Below, piece by piece: positions 1 to 8,441 of a stretch of 64,000 nucleotides of DNA. Numbering within the stretch: position 1 is the stretch's first letter; the number at the start of each line of letters is the position of its first letter. Origin of the DNA: G963692885 sp964657395. Lineage in GTDB: Bacteria; Acidobacteriota; Terriglobia; Terriglobales; Acidobacteriaceae. Under the pieces are notes generated by a model. It did not search any database. It was given only the letters and a program-made list of their open reading frames with translations, and had not been told where the DNA came from. The DNA lies in NCBI GenBank assembly GCA_964657395.1, contig CAZZUX010000001.1, positions 121,269 through 185,268 on the forward strand, read 5' to 3'. Made by a program: the position numbers and the translations under genes.

Positions 1-2351
1 TTCCAGCCGCTGACTTCCGGTAGATCTTCGCCGTGAGCCGTGACGTAGAGCTTGTGCTTTTCCATGATTTCCGAAAAGCGTTGTTCCATCGCAGGCAGTT
101 GATCCTTGAAGCGCGGCACCTGGCTGATGGCATCGAGAGCAAGGCTGTAGCGATCCAGTTCGTTGAGAACCACCATGTCGAACGGCGTGGTCGTCGTGCC
201 TTCTTCCTTGAAGCCGTGCACGTGGAACCCGGAATGATTGTTGCGCTTGTAAGTAAGCGTGTGGATCAGAGACGGATACCCGTGGAAGGCAAAGATGACC
301 GGCTTGTCTTTGGTAAATAGCTTGTCAAACTCAGCTTCACCCAGCCCATGCGGATGCTGCGTTTCCGATTCGAGTGTGAAAAGATCGACCACGTTTACAA
401 CACGTATGCGAAGATCAGGAGCCCAGTTGCGCAGGATGGTCACTGCCGCCATGGTCTCAAGAGTAGGTACGTCCCCGGCACACGCGAGCACCACTTCGGG
501 ATCGCCATTGTCACAGCTGGCCCACTTCCATTCCCCCAGGCCTGCAGTGCAGTGCCGAGTGGCTTCATCGATGCTGAGCCAGTTCGGCGCAGGCTGCTTG
601 CCTGCAGTGATGACGTTCACGTAGTTGCGGCTGCGCAGGCAATGGTCGGCGACAGACAACAGGCAATTGGCATCAGGCGGAAGATAGATGCGAACGATAT
701 CGGATTTCTTCGTGGCTACCACGTCCATAAAGCCCGGGTCCTGGTGCGAGAAACCATTATGATCCTGCCGCCAGACATGCGAGCTGAGCAGGTAGTTCAG
801 CGAAGAGATCGGCTTGCGCCATGGCAGACTCTGGCATTCCTTGAGCCATTTGGCATGCTGATTGAACATGGAATCGATGATGTGAATGAAAGCTTCGTAG
901 CAGGAGAAAAAACCATGACGGCCGGTCAGTAGATAGCCCTCCAGCCAGCCTTCACACATATGCTCGCTCAGCGCTTCCATCACGCGGCCGTCAACGGATA
1001 GGAATTCGTCGGCGTTCGGATTCGTATAGGCTGCGTCCCAGCGCTTGCCGCTCGCTTTGTAAATCGCCTGCAGCCGATTCGAGGCTGTTTCATCCGGACC
1101 AAACACCCGAAAGTTCTTCGACGGCATGTTGTTCTTCATCACGTCGCGCAGATAGGTACCGAGGACATAGGTTGCGCTGGATTCTTCATCGCCCGGCTGC
1201 TTCACCTCAACCGCGTAGTCCTGAAAAGAGGGAAGAGCCAGAGGCGTCAGCAGCAGGCCGCCGTTTGCCTGCGGCGTCACTCCGATGCGCAGACGACCCT
1301 TCGGCGCCATGTCAGCAATGTCTTCGTGCAGAACACCCTGCTCGTCGAAGATCTCTTCGACCTTGTAGGAGCGAAGCCACTCTTCCAGCTGCCGTGTGTG
1401 TTCAGGATTCGTTAGAACGTCGTCGAGCGGTACCTGGTGCGCCCTCCACGTGCCTTCTACCTGCTTGCCATCGACTACCTTTGGACCAGTCCAGCCTTTC
1501 AGTGTTCGCATCACGAGCATCGGCCAAGCAGGTCGGGTCGCATCGTTGTGATCGCGCGCGTGCTTCTGGATAGCGCGAATATCATCGTAGATGGTATCCA
1601 TGATGGTGGCCATCTCGCGATGCATCGTCAGCGGATCGTCACCTTCGATAAAGTATGGCTTGTAGCCGTAGCCGCGGAAGAGGCTCTCCAGTTCTTCCTG
1701 CGGAATACGCGCAAGGAAAGTCGGATTTGCAATCTTGTATCCATTGAGATGGAGGATCGGGAGAACAGCGCCATCCGTGATGGGATTTAGGAACTTGTTG
1801 GAGTGCCAGCTGGTTGCTGCGGGTCCGGTCTCTGCCTCGCCGTCGCCGACAACACAGGTGACAAGCAGTTCCGGATTGTCGAAGGCAGCACCATAGGCAT
1901 GCAGCAGTGAATAGCCGAGCTCGCCGCCTTCATGAATCGAGCCGGGAACCTGCGGCGCATCATGGCTGGGCACGCCATACGGCCACGAGAATTGCCGGAA
2001 CAGACGCTTGATGCCGTCCTTGTTACGTTCGATGTTCGGATAGTGCTCCGTGTATGTTCCTTCGAGATACGTGTTGGCAATAATGCCGGGTGCGCCATGG
2101 CCCGGACCTACGACGAACAGAATTGGCTCCTGGTGGTTGCGGATGAGACGATTGAGATGGACGTAAATAAAGTTGAGACCGGGCGTGGTTCCGAAATGTC
2201 CCAGCAGACGCGGCTTGATGTCCGTCACCGTAAGCGGATGGTCGAGAAGCGGATTCTCTTTCAGGTAGATCTGGCCGACGGAGAGATAATTCGCGGCACG
2301 CCAGTAGGCGTTCATCTTGCTAAGTTCGTCGTCGCTGAGCGGTGTGGGCAT
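1..2351 (-). CDS. xfp: Phosphoketolase (xylulose-5-P/fructose-6-P), 3' end cut by window edge
   Basis: Thiamine-diphosphate enzyme that cleaves xylulose-5-phosphate or fructose-6-phosphate with phosphate to acetyl phosphate plus a sugar phosphate. The minus strand is open from ATG at 2351 to base 1, about 783 codons. Family members are close to 790-800 residues, so only the last few are missing. The phosphoketolase signature EGGELGY is at about residues 141-147 and the ThDP-binding GDGEAETGP at about 167. The stretch GHGAPGI lies near residue 84. A GGAG Shine-Dalgarno sits just upstream of the ATG. The plus-strand ORFs across this region are shadows. No acetate kinase or phosphotransacetylase gene is visible next to it. 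Confidence 0.94.
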   Translation of the reverse strand, partial: MPTPLSDDELSKMNAYWRAANYLSVGQIYLKENPLLDHPLTVTDIKPRLLGHFGTTPGLNFIYVHLNRLIRNHQEPILFVVGPGHGAPGIIANTYLEGTYTEHYPNIERNKDGIKRLFRQFSWPYGVPSHDAPQVPGSIHEGGELGYSLLHAYGAAFDNPELLVTCVVGDGEAETGPAATSWHSNKFLNPITDGAVLPILHLNGYKIANPTFLARIPQEELESLFRGYGYKPYFIEGDDPLTMHREMATIMDTIYDDIRAIQKHARDHNDATRPAWPMLVMRTLKGWTGPKVVDGKQVEGTWRAHQVPLDDVLTNPEHTRQLEEWLRSYKVEEIFDEQGVLHEDIADMAPKGRLRIGVTPQANGGLLLTPLALPSFQDYAVEVKQPGDEESSATYVLGTYLRDVMKNNMPSKNFRVFGPDETASNRLQAIYKASGKRWDAAYTNPNADEFLSVDGRVMEALSEHMCEGWLEGYLLTGRHGFFSCYEAFIHIIDSMFNQHAKWLKECQSLPWRKPISSLNYLLSSHVWRQDHNGFSHQDPGFMDVVATKKSDIVRIYLPPDANCLLSVADHCLRSRNYVNVITAGKQPAPNWLSIDEATRHCTAGLGEWKWASCDNGDPEVVLACAGDVPTLETMAAVTILRNWAPDLRIRVVNVVDLFTLESETQHPHGLGEAEFDKLFTKDKPVIFAFHGYPSLIHTLTYKRNNHSGFHVHGFKEEGTTTTPFDMVVLNELDRYSLALDAISQVPRFKDQLPAMEQRFSEIMEKHKLYVTAHGEDLPEVSGW

Positions 2352-2490
2352 GGGCTCTCCAGGTTTTCAAACAGTGTCTCTCTTCGAAGAGTACAGGAGA
2401 GCCACTCTATTCAAATGGGATGTCACCTGCCGTGATCCGGCTCACAAATTTATCGAAAGTACATGAGCAAAGTGTTCTGTTTAGCTCAGC

Positions 2491-3048
2491 TCAGTGAGCA
2501 GTAAAGCTGTATGGAAAGGTAAAGCGCCCGATCTGGATCACGGCAGTGCCGGGCGTGGATGCTGCCGGCGGCCAGATACGAAACGATTCCACGCGAGTCG
2601 TCGCTGGATCGCGCAAAGCATCGACATCGCCGACCGGATTGCCATTGGCCGCCTGATAAAAGCTAACGCGCAGGGCATCCTGAGTACGTGTCCAGCCGAA
2701 GAGATAATCACCCGGAGCGAGCAGTAGTCCCCCCACTTTAAGGGGAACCTGGGTAAGAAAATAATGGCTGTACTTGCCCTCTGCAGAGTAGCCGGCAGTG
2801 ATCATCACCACTCCCGCGACATATTGTCCCTTGCCATTGGTGATGCCGGATGCCGTGCGGAACTCCGTCTCGATGCGCTCACTGATAGCAGGCGCACGCG
2901 CGGGAATAATGGTGTGGAGTTCTGCTTCTGTCGCTGCATGCCATGCGCTTTTCGTCTGCGCGAAAGCTGTCGTGAGAGCAAGCAGCAAAACAGCCGCCGT
3001 GAAAAGCACCTTGAAGCTTGTTCGACTTGTGCGGGTCAGGGTCATCAT
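2491..3048 (-). CDS. Exported protein of unknown function
   Basis: 185 residues, starting with a typical Sec signal peptide: basic residues up to position 13, a hydrophobic stretch 14-28, and likely cleavage after AFA at residue 30. The mature part looks like a small beta-rich domain and ends in hydrophobic, aromatic residues. I do not recognise the family. It begins 24 nt after the stop of the response-regulator gene on the same strand, so it may be the third gene of the sensor/regulator operon and possibly its output or an accessory protein. No good ribosome-binding site is seen before the tandem ATG codons. Confidence 0.7.
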   Translation of the reverse strand: MMTLTRTSRTSFKVLFTAAVLLLALTTAFAQTKSAWHAATEAELHTIIPARAPAISERIETEFRTASGITNGKGQYVAGVVMITAGYSAEGKYSHYFLTQVPLKVGGLLLAPGDYLFGWTRTQDALRVSFYQAANGNPVGDVDALRDPATTRVESFRIWPPAASTPGTAVIQIGRFTFPYSFTAH

Positions 3049-3072
3049 GCAAATCCGATATTTGTTGAAAGT

Positions 3073-3699
3073 TCAGTCGAGATGTACGATGCCGCGCTGC
3101 AACGCAGTCGTTGCAGCCTGTGTGCGATCGCTCACCCCAAGTTTGCCGAGCAGGTTGTTGATGTGAGTCTTGACAGTAGCCTCCGAGATAAAGAGGGCGC
3201 TGGCGATTTCCTTGTTGCTGTTGCCGCCGACGATGAGGCGCAGCACATCCACTTCACGATCCGTCAGCACCGGGTTGCTCATGCGTTCGGCAAGCCGCTC
3301 GGCAACAGGGGCAGGAATCCGCGACTTGCCGCTGTGCACTGCCTTGATTGCGGAGACCAGTTCATCCGTGTCCATTCCCTTGAGCAGGTAGCCCCGCGCT
3401 CCCGCCTGCAATGCCTTGAAGATATCCTCATCGCCATCGAACGTAGTCAGCACAATGATGCGAGCCTGGGGGAACTCTGCGCGAATCCGCTGGATGGCTT
3501 CCACGCCGTCTCCACCCTGCATACGCAGATCCATGAGAGTGACATCAGGCTGGTGCTCACGGAAAAGCGGCAGCGCCTGCGCGCCGTCGGACGCTTCGGC
3601 CACAACTTTCATATCTGGAAGTGTATTGAGCAGGGCGGCAAGCCCCTGGCGAACAATATGATGATCGTCCACAATCATCAGCCGAAGTAATGGATCCAT
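3073..3699 (-). CDS. NarL/FixJ-family response regulator
   Basis: 208 residues. Receiver domain (about 7-122) with acidic pair D11-D12 and phospho-acceptor D57 in the stretch VTLMDLRMQG. The linker is followed by a LuxR-type helix-turn-helix (about 142-205) carrying the usual LTDREVDVLRLI and NKEIASALFISEATVKTH elements. The start at 3699 is preferred over an upstream ATG at 3726 because AAGGA lies 6-7 nt before it. It lies directly downstream of the Reg_prop sensor kinase and is almost certainly its partner. The DNA targets are unknown; the exported protein downstream is one candidate. Confidence 0.93.
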   Translation of the reverse strand: MDPLLRLMIVDDHHIVRQGLAALLNTLPDMKVVAEASDGAQALPLFREHQPDVTLMDLRMQGGDGVEAIQRIRAEFPQARIIVLTTFDGDEDIFKALQAGARGYLLKGMDTDELVSAIKAVHSGKSRIPAPVAERLAERMSNPVLTDREVDVLRLIVGGNSNKEIASALFISEATVKTHINNLLGKLGVSDRTQAATTALQRGIVHLD

Positions 3700-3730
3700 T
3701 TCGCTTCCTTGTCTTTCCTGCCGCATTGTC

Positions 3731-6700
3731 TTACAGCTCGGCTACGTCTGCGCTTACGGTTGTGCCGGTGCCGGGAGAACTTCGGATAGTGAGCATGGCA
3801 TGAGCGCGGTCTGCACGCTCGTACATGCCGCGGATACCGTAGTGGCCCGGTGGTCCCGACTTCTGCGTTGGTACTTCAAATCCTCGGCCGTCATCCTGCA
3901 CCTCCAGACGGACACCTGCCGCATGATAGATCAACGAGACACGGATGGTCTTCGGCTTTGCGTGACGAGTGGCATTTGTAATCGCTTCCTGCGCGATGCG
4001 GAGCACTTCATTCTCCCTGGGATCCGGGAAAGAACGATACGTCCCGGTGATGTGGATATCGAGGACGATCTTTGTTTCAGTCTTCGTATCAGCAACCAGG
4101 CGTCTGGCAAGAGTGCGGAGGCGGGAAGGCAGATCGCCGTCACCGGATGCGGGAGATCGCAAATCCCATATCGAAGAACGGGCATCGGCAAGGCTCTTGC
4201 GCACGAGAGCCCGCGTTTCCTGCAGCTGCAGCAGCGCCTGGTCCACAGATCTTGCCATCAGGCGCGATACCAGTTCCAACTGCACCGAGATGCCTACGAT
4301 GTCCTGGGCAAGCGTGTCGTGGATCTCTCGTGCGATACGGTTGCGTTCCCCCAGCACCGCATGGAACCGCAGCTCCACCTGCCGAAGGCGATACAGGTAC
4401 AGCTGCCAGGCAATGGCAGCCAGCAGCAGCACCACCAGCGTGTAGAACCACCAGGTCTGGTAATAGTGTGGCGCGATTGTGAAGCGGAGCTCGGCTGCCG
4501 CCATGCTCCACGCACCACCATTGAAGGAAGCGAGCACGCGGAACGTGTATCGCCCTGGAGGAATGTTGGTGTAGTAAGCAGTACGGCGAGTGCCCGCTTC
4601 GATCCAGTTGTGGTCGAAATGCTCCAGTTGGTATCGATAGCGAACCTTCGAGGGCTGTGCCATGCTCAGGCCCGCGTAATGGAAGGCCAGCCGCCCCAGG
4701 CCCGCCGGTATGGCAAGAGCCTGGTTCCCGGGGCTCAGCGCAGGCAGGTCATCGATGGTGACGCTCTCCAGCGCGACCAGGGGCGGAGGCAGAACAAGAG
4801 AGGGGTCGTGTGTGTCGACAACCGATGCGCCCTTGGATGTGGCAAACCACAGATCTCCGGACGCTGTCAGAGCCGCTTCAGGATGGCCGTTGCTGGCGAG
4901 GTCATGAATGCGAAGACCATCCGCTACGTCGAAGTGCGCGATGGGGATGGTATCCGCGGTCGCAGCACCATGGACCAGCGCCGCAAGGTCACTCGACCGG
5001 ATTCGGTCAACGCCCGTTGAGCTGCCAAGCCAGGTAGAGCCGACCGCATCTTCCACGATGCTGTAGACAGTGGCGGGCAGACGGCCGGCAGCATAGTCGG
5101 CAGGGCTGCCGATTCGCACGATGCGGCCATTCTCATGAGCAAAGAGTCCTCCGCCACTGGTACCGATCCAGAGAATGCCGCGATGGTTGGTGCCAAGAGC
5201 TGTCACGATCGGCGATGTCAGCCCATCCTTGCCTGCAAAGGATTGAGCGTCAGCAGCCGAAACACTGCAGGCCTGTTGACTACCGTCACGGGCAGCCAGA
5301 TGGGTCAGTCCGCTGAGAGTGCCGACCCAGATGCTGCCGTCTGTATCTTCAAGCAGCGAGCCGATGACATTGCTGGCAAGGCCATTGGCCTGGGTGATGG
5401 TGTGAATTGCGCGAGCTTCTGCCGGATCGGCATGAGGCAGGCAGGCAAGACCATGGCGGGTGCCAATCCAGAGAGACCCGGATCGAGTGAGCAGCAGAGA
5501 TCGAATCGAGTCGTCAGGAAGACCATCCGATGCAGTCAGCGTGAGACTCGTTACGCCTCGCAGATAGCTGAGTCCATCCGGAGTGCCGATCCAGAGTGGC
5601 TGCGTTGCGTCAGCTGTCGCAGATGCCGTCGCCAGAGCCAGGATCTCATCGCTTGCAATCCCCTCTGCCGATTTCACAGTGTGAAAGGCGCCGCTGCTGA
5701 AGGACGACAGGCCCGCGCTTGTTCCGAACCACAGTTCCTGCGCTTTGCCCTCATGCGGAAAACTGGTTGAAACGGAGCGCACCACATCGGAGGGAAGGCC
5801 CTCGCGACGGGTGAAGGTAGTAAAAGCAGGATGTCGAAGGATAGCAGCCCCGGCGCTGTCGCTGCCTGCCCATAGATCACCTTCCTGGTCACGGTACAAC
5901 GTAAGAATGTCCGTGCCATTGAACCCATCCTGCTCGAAGGCAGGTGTGAAGCGGTCGCCGTTTGAGGGATGGCTGATTTCCTGATCGTGGCTGTAGCGGA
6001 AGACGCCCGCCTCCGTGGCGATCGAAAGTGTGCCTGCGGAATCTGCAAACAGCTTCGTAATACTGCCCGCCGGCAGACCGTTTTCGCCGGTCCAGTGTCT
6101 CCACGCCTGGCTGGCTGGGCCGTGAATCGAGCGGGAAAAAAGACCCGTGTTCGTGCCAAGCCACAGCGTGCCTTCCCGATCTACCGTTACCGCCTGGAGC
6201 CGCATACCACGCGTTGAGGGTAGCGGGATGGTGGACGCTGCGCCCCGCTCGCTGTAGCTGAGCAGGGTATCAGCAGTGACAATCCAAAGGTCGTTCCCGT
6301 ACAGCGCCACATCGGCGGGAGAAGAAGCGAGCGGCAGAACCTGCACATTGCCATGGCTGTCGACGCGGGTAACTGCGCTGCTGGAAACGATCCAGAACGT
6401 ACCGTCACCAGCTGCATTAAAGGGCGTTGCCAGGCGCCCTCCGAATGAGCCGCTGGCAGGCGATACAACCTGGAACGCTCCGCCTTCAAGCCGGGCAAGT
6501 CCACTCGTCGTAGCCGCCCATATACGACCGGCGGCGTCCTGTCCCGTTGCCCAGACATTGTCGGACGGCAGGCCGTCATGAGTGGAGTAGTGGCGGAAGG
6601 CCGATCCCGAGCGCTCCGTAATTCCACTCGAAGTACTGATCCAAAGATGAGCAGCTTTGTCTTCAAAGATGGCGTTGATGAGATCGCTGCCGAGAGCCGG

Positions 6701-7024
6701 CGTGTTCCGCTTGTCGTAAATCGCGAAGTCGTAGCCGTCGAAGCGAACCAGGCCGCCCTCCGTCGCCATCCAGAGGTAGCCATCTGTCGTTTGAATAAAC
6801 TGCCGCACCGTGTCCTGGGGCAGTCCGCTGCTCGTATTGAAAACCTGGTGCACATCGCGGCGAAAATGATTGTCGATTTCGTGATGCGGTGGCACAGACG
6901 CTGTGATGGAGGTGGCGACTCTGCTCATCGTCTGTCCGGCAGCGTTGCGGGCAGTCTGGCAAAGCAGCCCCACGATCAGCAAGGCCGGCATGAAGAAAGA
7001 AATGATCGCCTTACGTTCTTTCAA
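3731..7024 (-). CDS. Sensor histidine kinase with beta-propeller sensor (Reg_prop/Y_Y_Y, HisKA_3)
   Basis: About 1,097 residues from the TTG chosen here. Signal-like N-terminus, then many two-component propeller repeats (recurring short W-x-G/A-T and GLP-type motifs, about 60-760) forming two periplasmic beta-propellers. A Y_Y_Y domain, one transmembrane helix (about 855-880), a HisKA_3 dimerisation domain with REIHDTLAQ (H902), and a HATPase domain with N-box EAITNATRHA and G-box DDGRGF follow. The TTG at 7024 begins a good signal peptide (KERK then a hydrophobic run). ATG at 6991 leaves only a short hydrophobic segment, and ATG at 7111 or earlier adds an atypical Ser-rich lead. The stop is 31 nt from the regulator start, so the two are co-transcribed. 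The ligand is unknown; propeller sensors of this type often detect carbohydrates. Confidence 0.9.
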   Translation of the reverse strand: MKERKAIISFFMPALLIVGLLCQTARNAAGQTMSRVATSITASVPPHHEIDNHFRRDVHQVFNTSSGLPQDTVRQFIQTTDGYLWMATEGGLVRFDGYDFAIYDKRNTPALGSDLINAIFEDKAAHLWISTSSGITERSGSAFRHYSTHDGLPSDNVWATGQDAAGRIWAATTSGLARLEGGAFQVVSPASGSFGGRLATPFNAAGDGTFWIVSSSAVTRVDSHGNVQVLPLASSPADVALYGNDLWIVTADTLLSYSERGAASTIPLPSTRGMRLQAVTVDREGTLWLGTNTGLFSRSIHGPASQAWRHWTGENGLPAGSITKLFADSAGTLSIATEAGVFRYSHDQEISHPSNGDRFTPAFEQDGFNGTDILTLYRDQEGDLWAGSDSAGAAILRHPAFTTFTRREGLPSDVVRSVSTSFPHEGKAQELWFGTSAGLSSFSSGAFHTVKSAEGIASDEILALATASATADATQPLWIGTPDGLSYLRGVTSLTLTASDGLPDDSIRSLLLTRSGSLWIGTRHGLACLPHADPAEARAIHTITQANGLASNVIGSLLEDTDGSIWVGTLSGLTHLAARDGSQQACSVSAADAQSFAGKDGLTSPIVTALGTNHRGILWIGTSGGGLFAHENGRIVRIGSPADYAAGRLPATVYSIVEDAVGSTWLGSSTGVDRIRSSDLAALVHGAATADTIPIAHFDVADGLRIHDLASNGHPEAALTASGDLWFATSKGASVVDTHDPSLVLPPPLVALESVTIDDLPALSPGNQALAIPAGLGRLAFHYAGLSMAQPSKVRYRYQLEHFDHNWIEAGTRRTAYYTNIPPGRYTFRVLASFNGGAWSMAAAELRFTIAPHYYQTWWFYTLVVLLLAAIAWQLYLYRLRQVELRFHAVLGERNRIAREIHDTLAQDIVGISVQLELVSRLMARSVDQALLQLQETRALVRKSLADARSSIWDLRSPASGDGDLPSRLRTLARRLVADTKTETKIVLDIHITGTYRSFPDPRENEVLRIAQEAITNATRHAKPKTIRVSLIYHAAGVRLEVQDDGRGFEVPTQKSGPPGHYGIRGMYERADRAHAMLTIRSSPGTGTTVSADVAEL

Positions 7025-7370
7025 CCACCGAGCCTTAACCGCACGGCAGATCCTCGAACTGTTGACGAAGCAGGAGGATGCCCGCGATGACGAAGAAGAC
7101 ATCAGCAGCATCTTACCCGCCGGCATCCGCAAACGCAGCGAAATGTTATTTAACAAAGTGCAATGGGATGGTGCGATGATGCGAGATCGGTAAAAGCCAT
7201 GCCGGGAAACCCACCAAAGGCGAGTGCGTGCCGTTAGAATGGAATCGTGGGCGTTGACCTTGGTCCGGTCGCAGGATGCCGGGCCTGAACTACAACGCAG
7301 CAGCAACCAGCGGCCTGACTGGCTGGGGAAGCGATCAACGGTGCCGAAATCAGGCAGGGAAAAAAGAAGC
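7025..7370. other. Divergent intergenic region between sensor kinase and cytochrome oxidase operon
   Basis: About 346 bp separate the proposed starts of the minus-strand kinase and the plus-strand coxB. ORFs on both strands read through it, but their peptides look non-genic (Ser- or Arg-rich, without recognisable domains). Promoters for both operons are expected here. A TTGACC at 7254-7259 is a possible plus-strand -35 element, but I could not find a convincing -10 at the right spacing. Confidence 0.5.
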
Positions 7371-8396
7371 ATGTTGTCAGCCGGCCATACGCTTACATTT
7401 TTGGGCCTGCTGGCATGTTCTTCTGCGTACGCGAGTGACGCACTCAACCAGGGCACCAGTATGCTATCGCGTGACGCTACGCCCGCGAGTGGTGTCTTCA
7501 GCCTCTCGCTGTTTGTCTTCGCAATCATCTTCGGTATCTTCCTGGTAGTGGCTTCACTGGGCGCGTACGCAGTCATAAAGTTCCGTGCCAGGCCAGGAGA
7601 TGAAACCTCGGAGCCCATTCAGATCTTCGGCAGCAACCAGATAGAAATATCCTGGACCATCATCCCGGTTCTGATTGTCGTCGTGTTGTTCCTGACTACA
7701 GCTCGCATGATCTTCGCCGTGCAGGATCACGTCGAGCCCAGGACCTCAATCAAAGTAAATGCCATCGGCCACCAGTTCTGGTGGGAGTTTCAATACCCGG
7801 ACTATGGGTTCACTGCAGCCAATGAACTCCACATTCCCGTCAATGATCCCGCGGCACCGACGCCCACGTATCTGAAGTTAAGTTCGTCCGATGTCGTGCA
7901 CAGCTTCTGGATCCCGAGACTTGCCGGAAAGACCGACATGATTCCGGATCGGGTCAATGAGATGTGGCTCGATCCGATGAAGACTGGAGTGTACTCAGGT
8001 CAGTGCGGACAATTCTGCGGAACTGAGCACGCCAAGATGCTGCTCAAGGTCTATGTGCAATCCCGTCCCGATTTCGACGCGTGGGTTAACAATCAGCAGC
8101 GCGATGCCGTTCAGTCCGCGAGCGTAGCCCAAGGTAAATACGTGTTTGAGTCGCAGAGCTGCATCAACTGCCACGCCGTCAAAGGCACCATCGCCAATGG
8201 GCGATTTGGCCCTGATCTGACTCATGTAGCGAGCCGTGCGACCATTGCGGCCGGGGCCGCGAGCAACACACCGGCAAACCTGCGGCTCTGGATCCAGAAT
8301 CCTGAAGTCTTCAAGTCAGGCTCCAACATGCCTGCAATGAATCTAACCGACGAGCAGCTGGACCAGGTGACGGCATACCTGTCGACGTTGCGATAG
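7371..8396 (+). CDS. coxB: Cytochrome c oxidase subunit II with fused cytochrome c domain (caa3 type)
   Basis: 341 residues. Signal peptide, two transmembrane helices (about 41-69 and 93-115) and a periplasmic CuA domain. The CuA ligands are visible: H177 in VVHSFW, then C212, C216, H220 and M223 in GQCGQFCGTEHAKM. The usual Glu between the cysteines is Gln214, which supplies only a backbone carbonyl. A C-terminal class I cytochrome c domain has C264-I-N-C267-H268 and probable axial M320, which defines the caa3 type. The ATG at 7371 is chosen because the signal peptide begins there; the 49 in-frame codons upstream look untranslated. First gene of the respiratory operon. Confidence 0.95.
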   Translation: MLSAGHTLTFLGLLACSSAYASDALNQGTSMLSRDATPASGVFSLSLFVFAIIFGIFLVVASLGAYAVIKFRARPGDETSEPIQIFGSNQIEISWTIIPVLIVVVLFLTTARMIFAVQDHVEPRTSIKVNAIGHQFWWEFQYPDYGFTAANELHIPVNDPAAPTPTYLKLSSSDVVHSFWIPRLAGKTDMIPDRVNEMWLDPMKTGVYSGQCGQFCGTEHAKMLLKVYVQSRPDFDAWVNNQQRDAVQSASVAQGKYVFESQSCINCHAVKGTIANGRFGPDLTHVASRATIAAGAASNTPANLRLWIQNPEVFKSGSNMPAMNLTDEQLDQVTAYLSTLR

Positions 8397-8441
8397 TCAC
8401 CGGCCACCGTCACCAGTCTTTTTAGCAAGGAGTCAGCCCTT

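Noticed and set aside
33..2435. Several plus-strand ORFs opposite the left-edge gene
   Set aside because: They are shadows of the phosphoketolase gene, which is continuous on the minus strand with clear motifs.
3800..5020. 406-residue plus-strand ORF inside the sensor kinase
   Set aside because: Antisense to the propeller and kinase domains, Arg/Ser-rich and without any domain.
7025..7618. N-terminal extension of the sensor kinase up to 7618
   Set aside because: The extra residues are Ser-, Arg- and Cys-rich without a domain and overlap the coxB side of the divergent region; a signal peptide starts near 7024.
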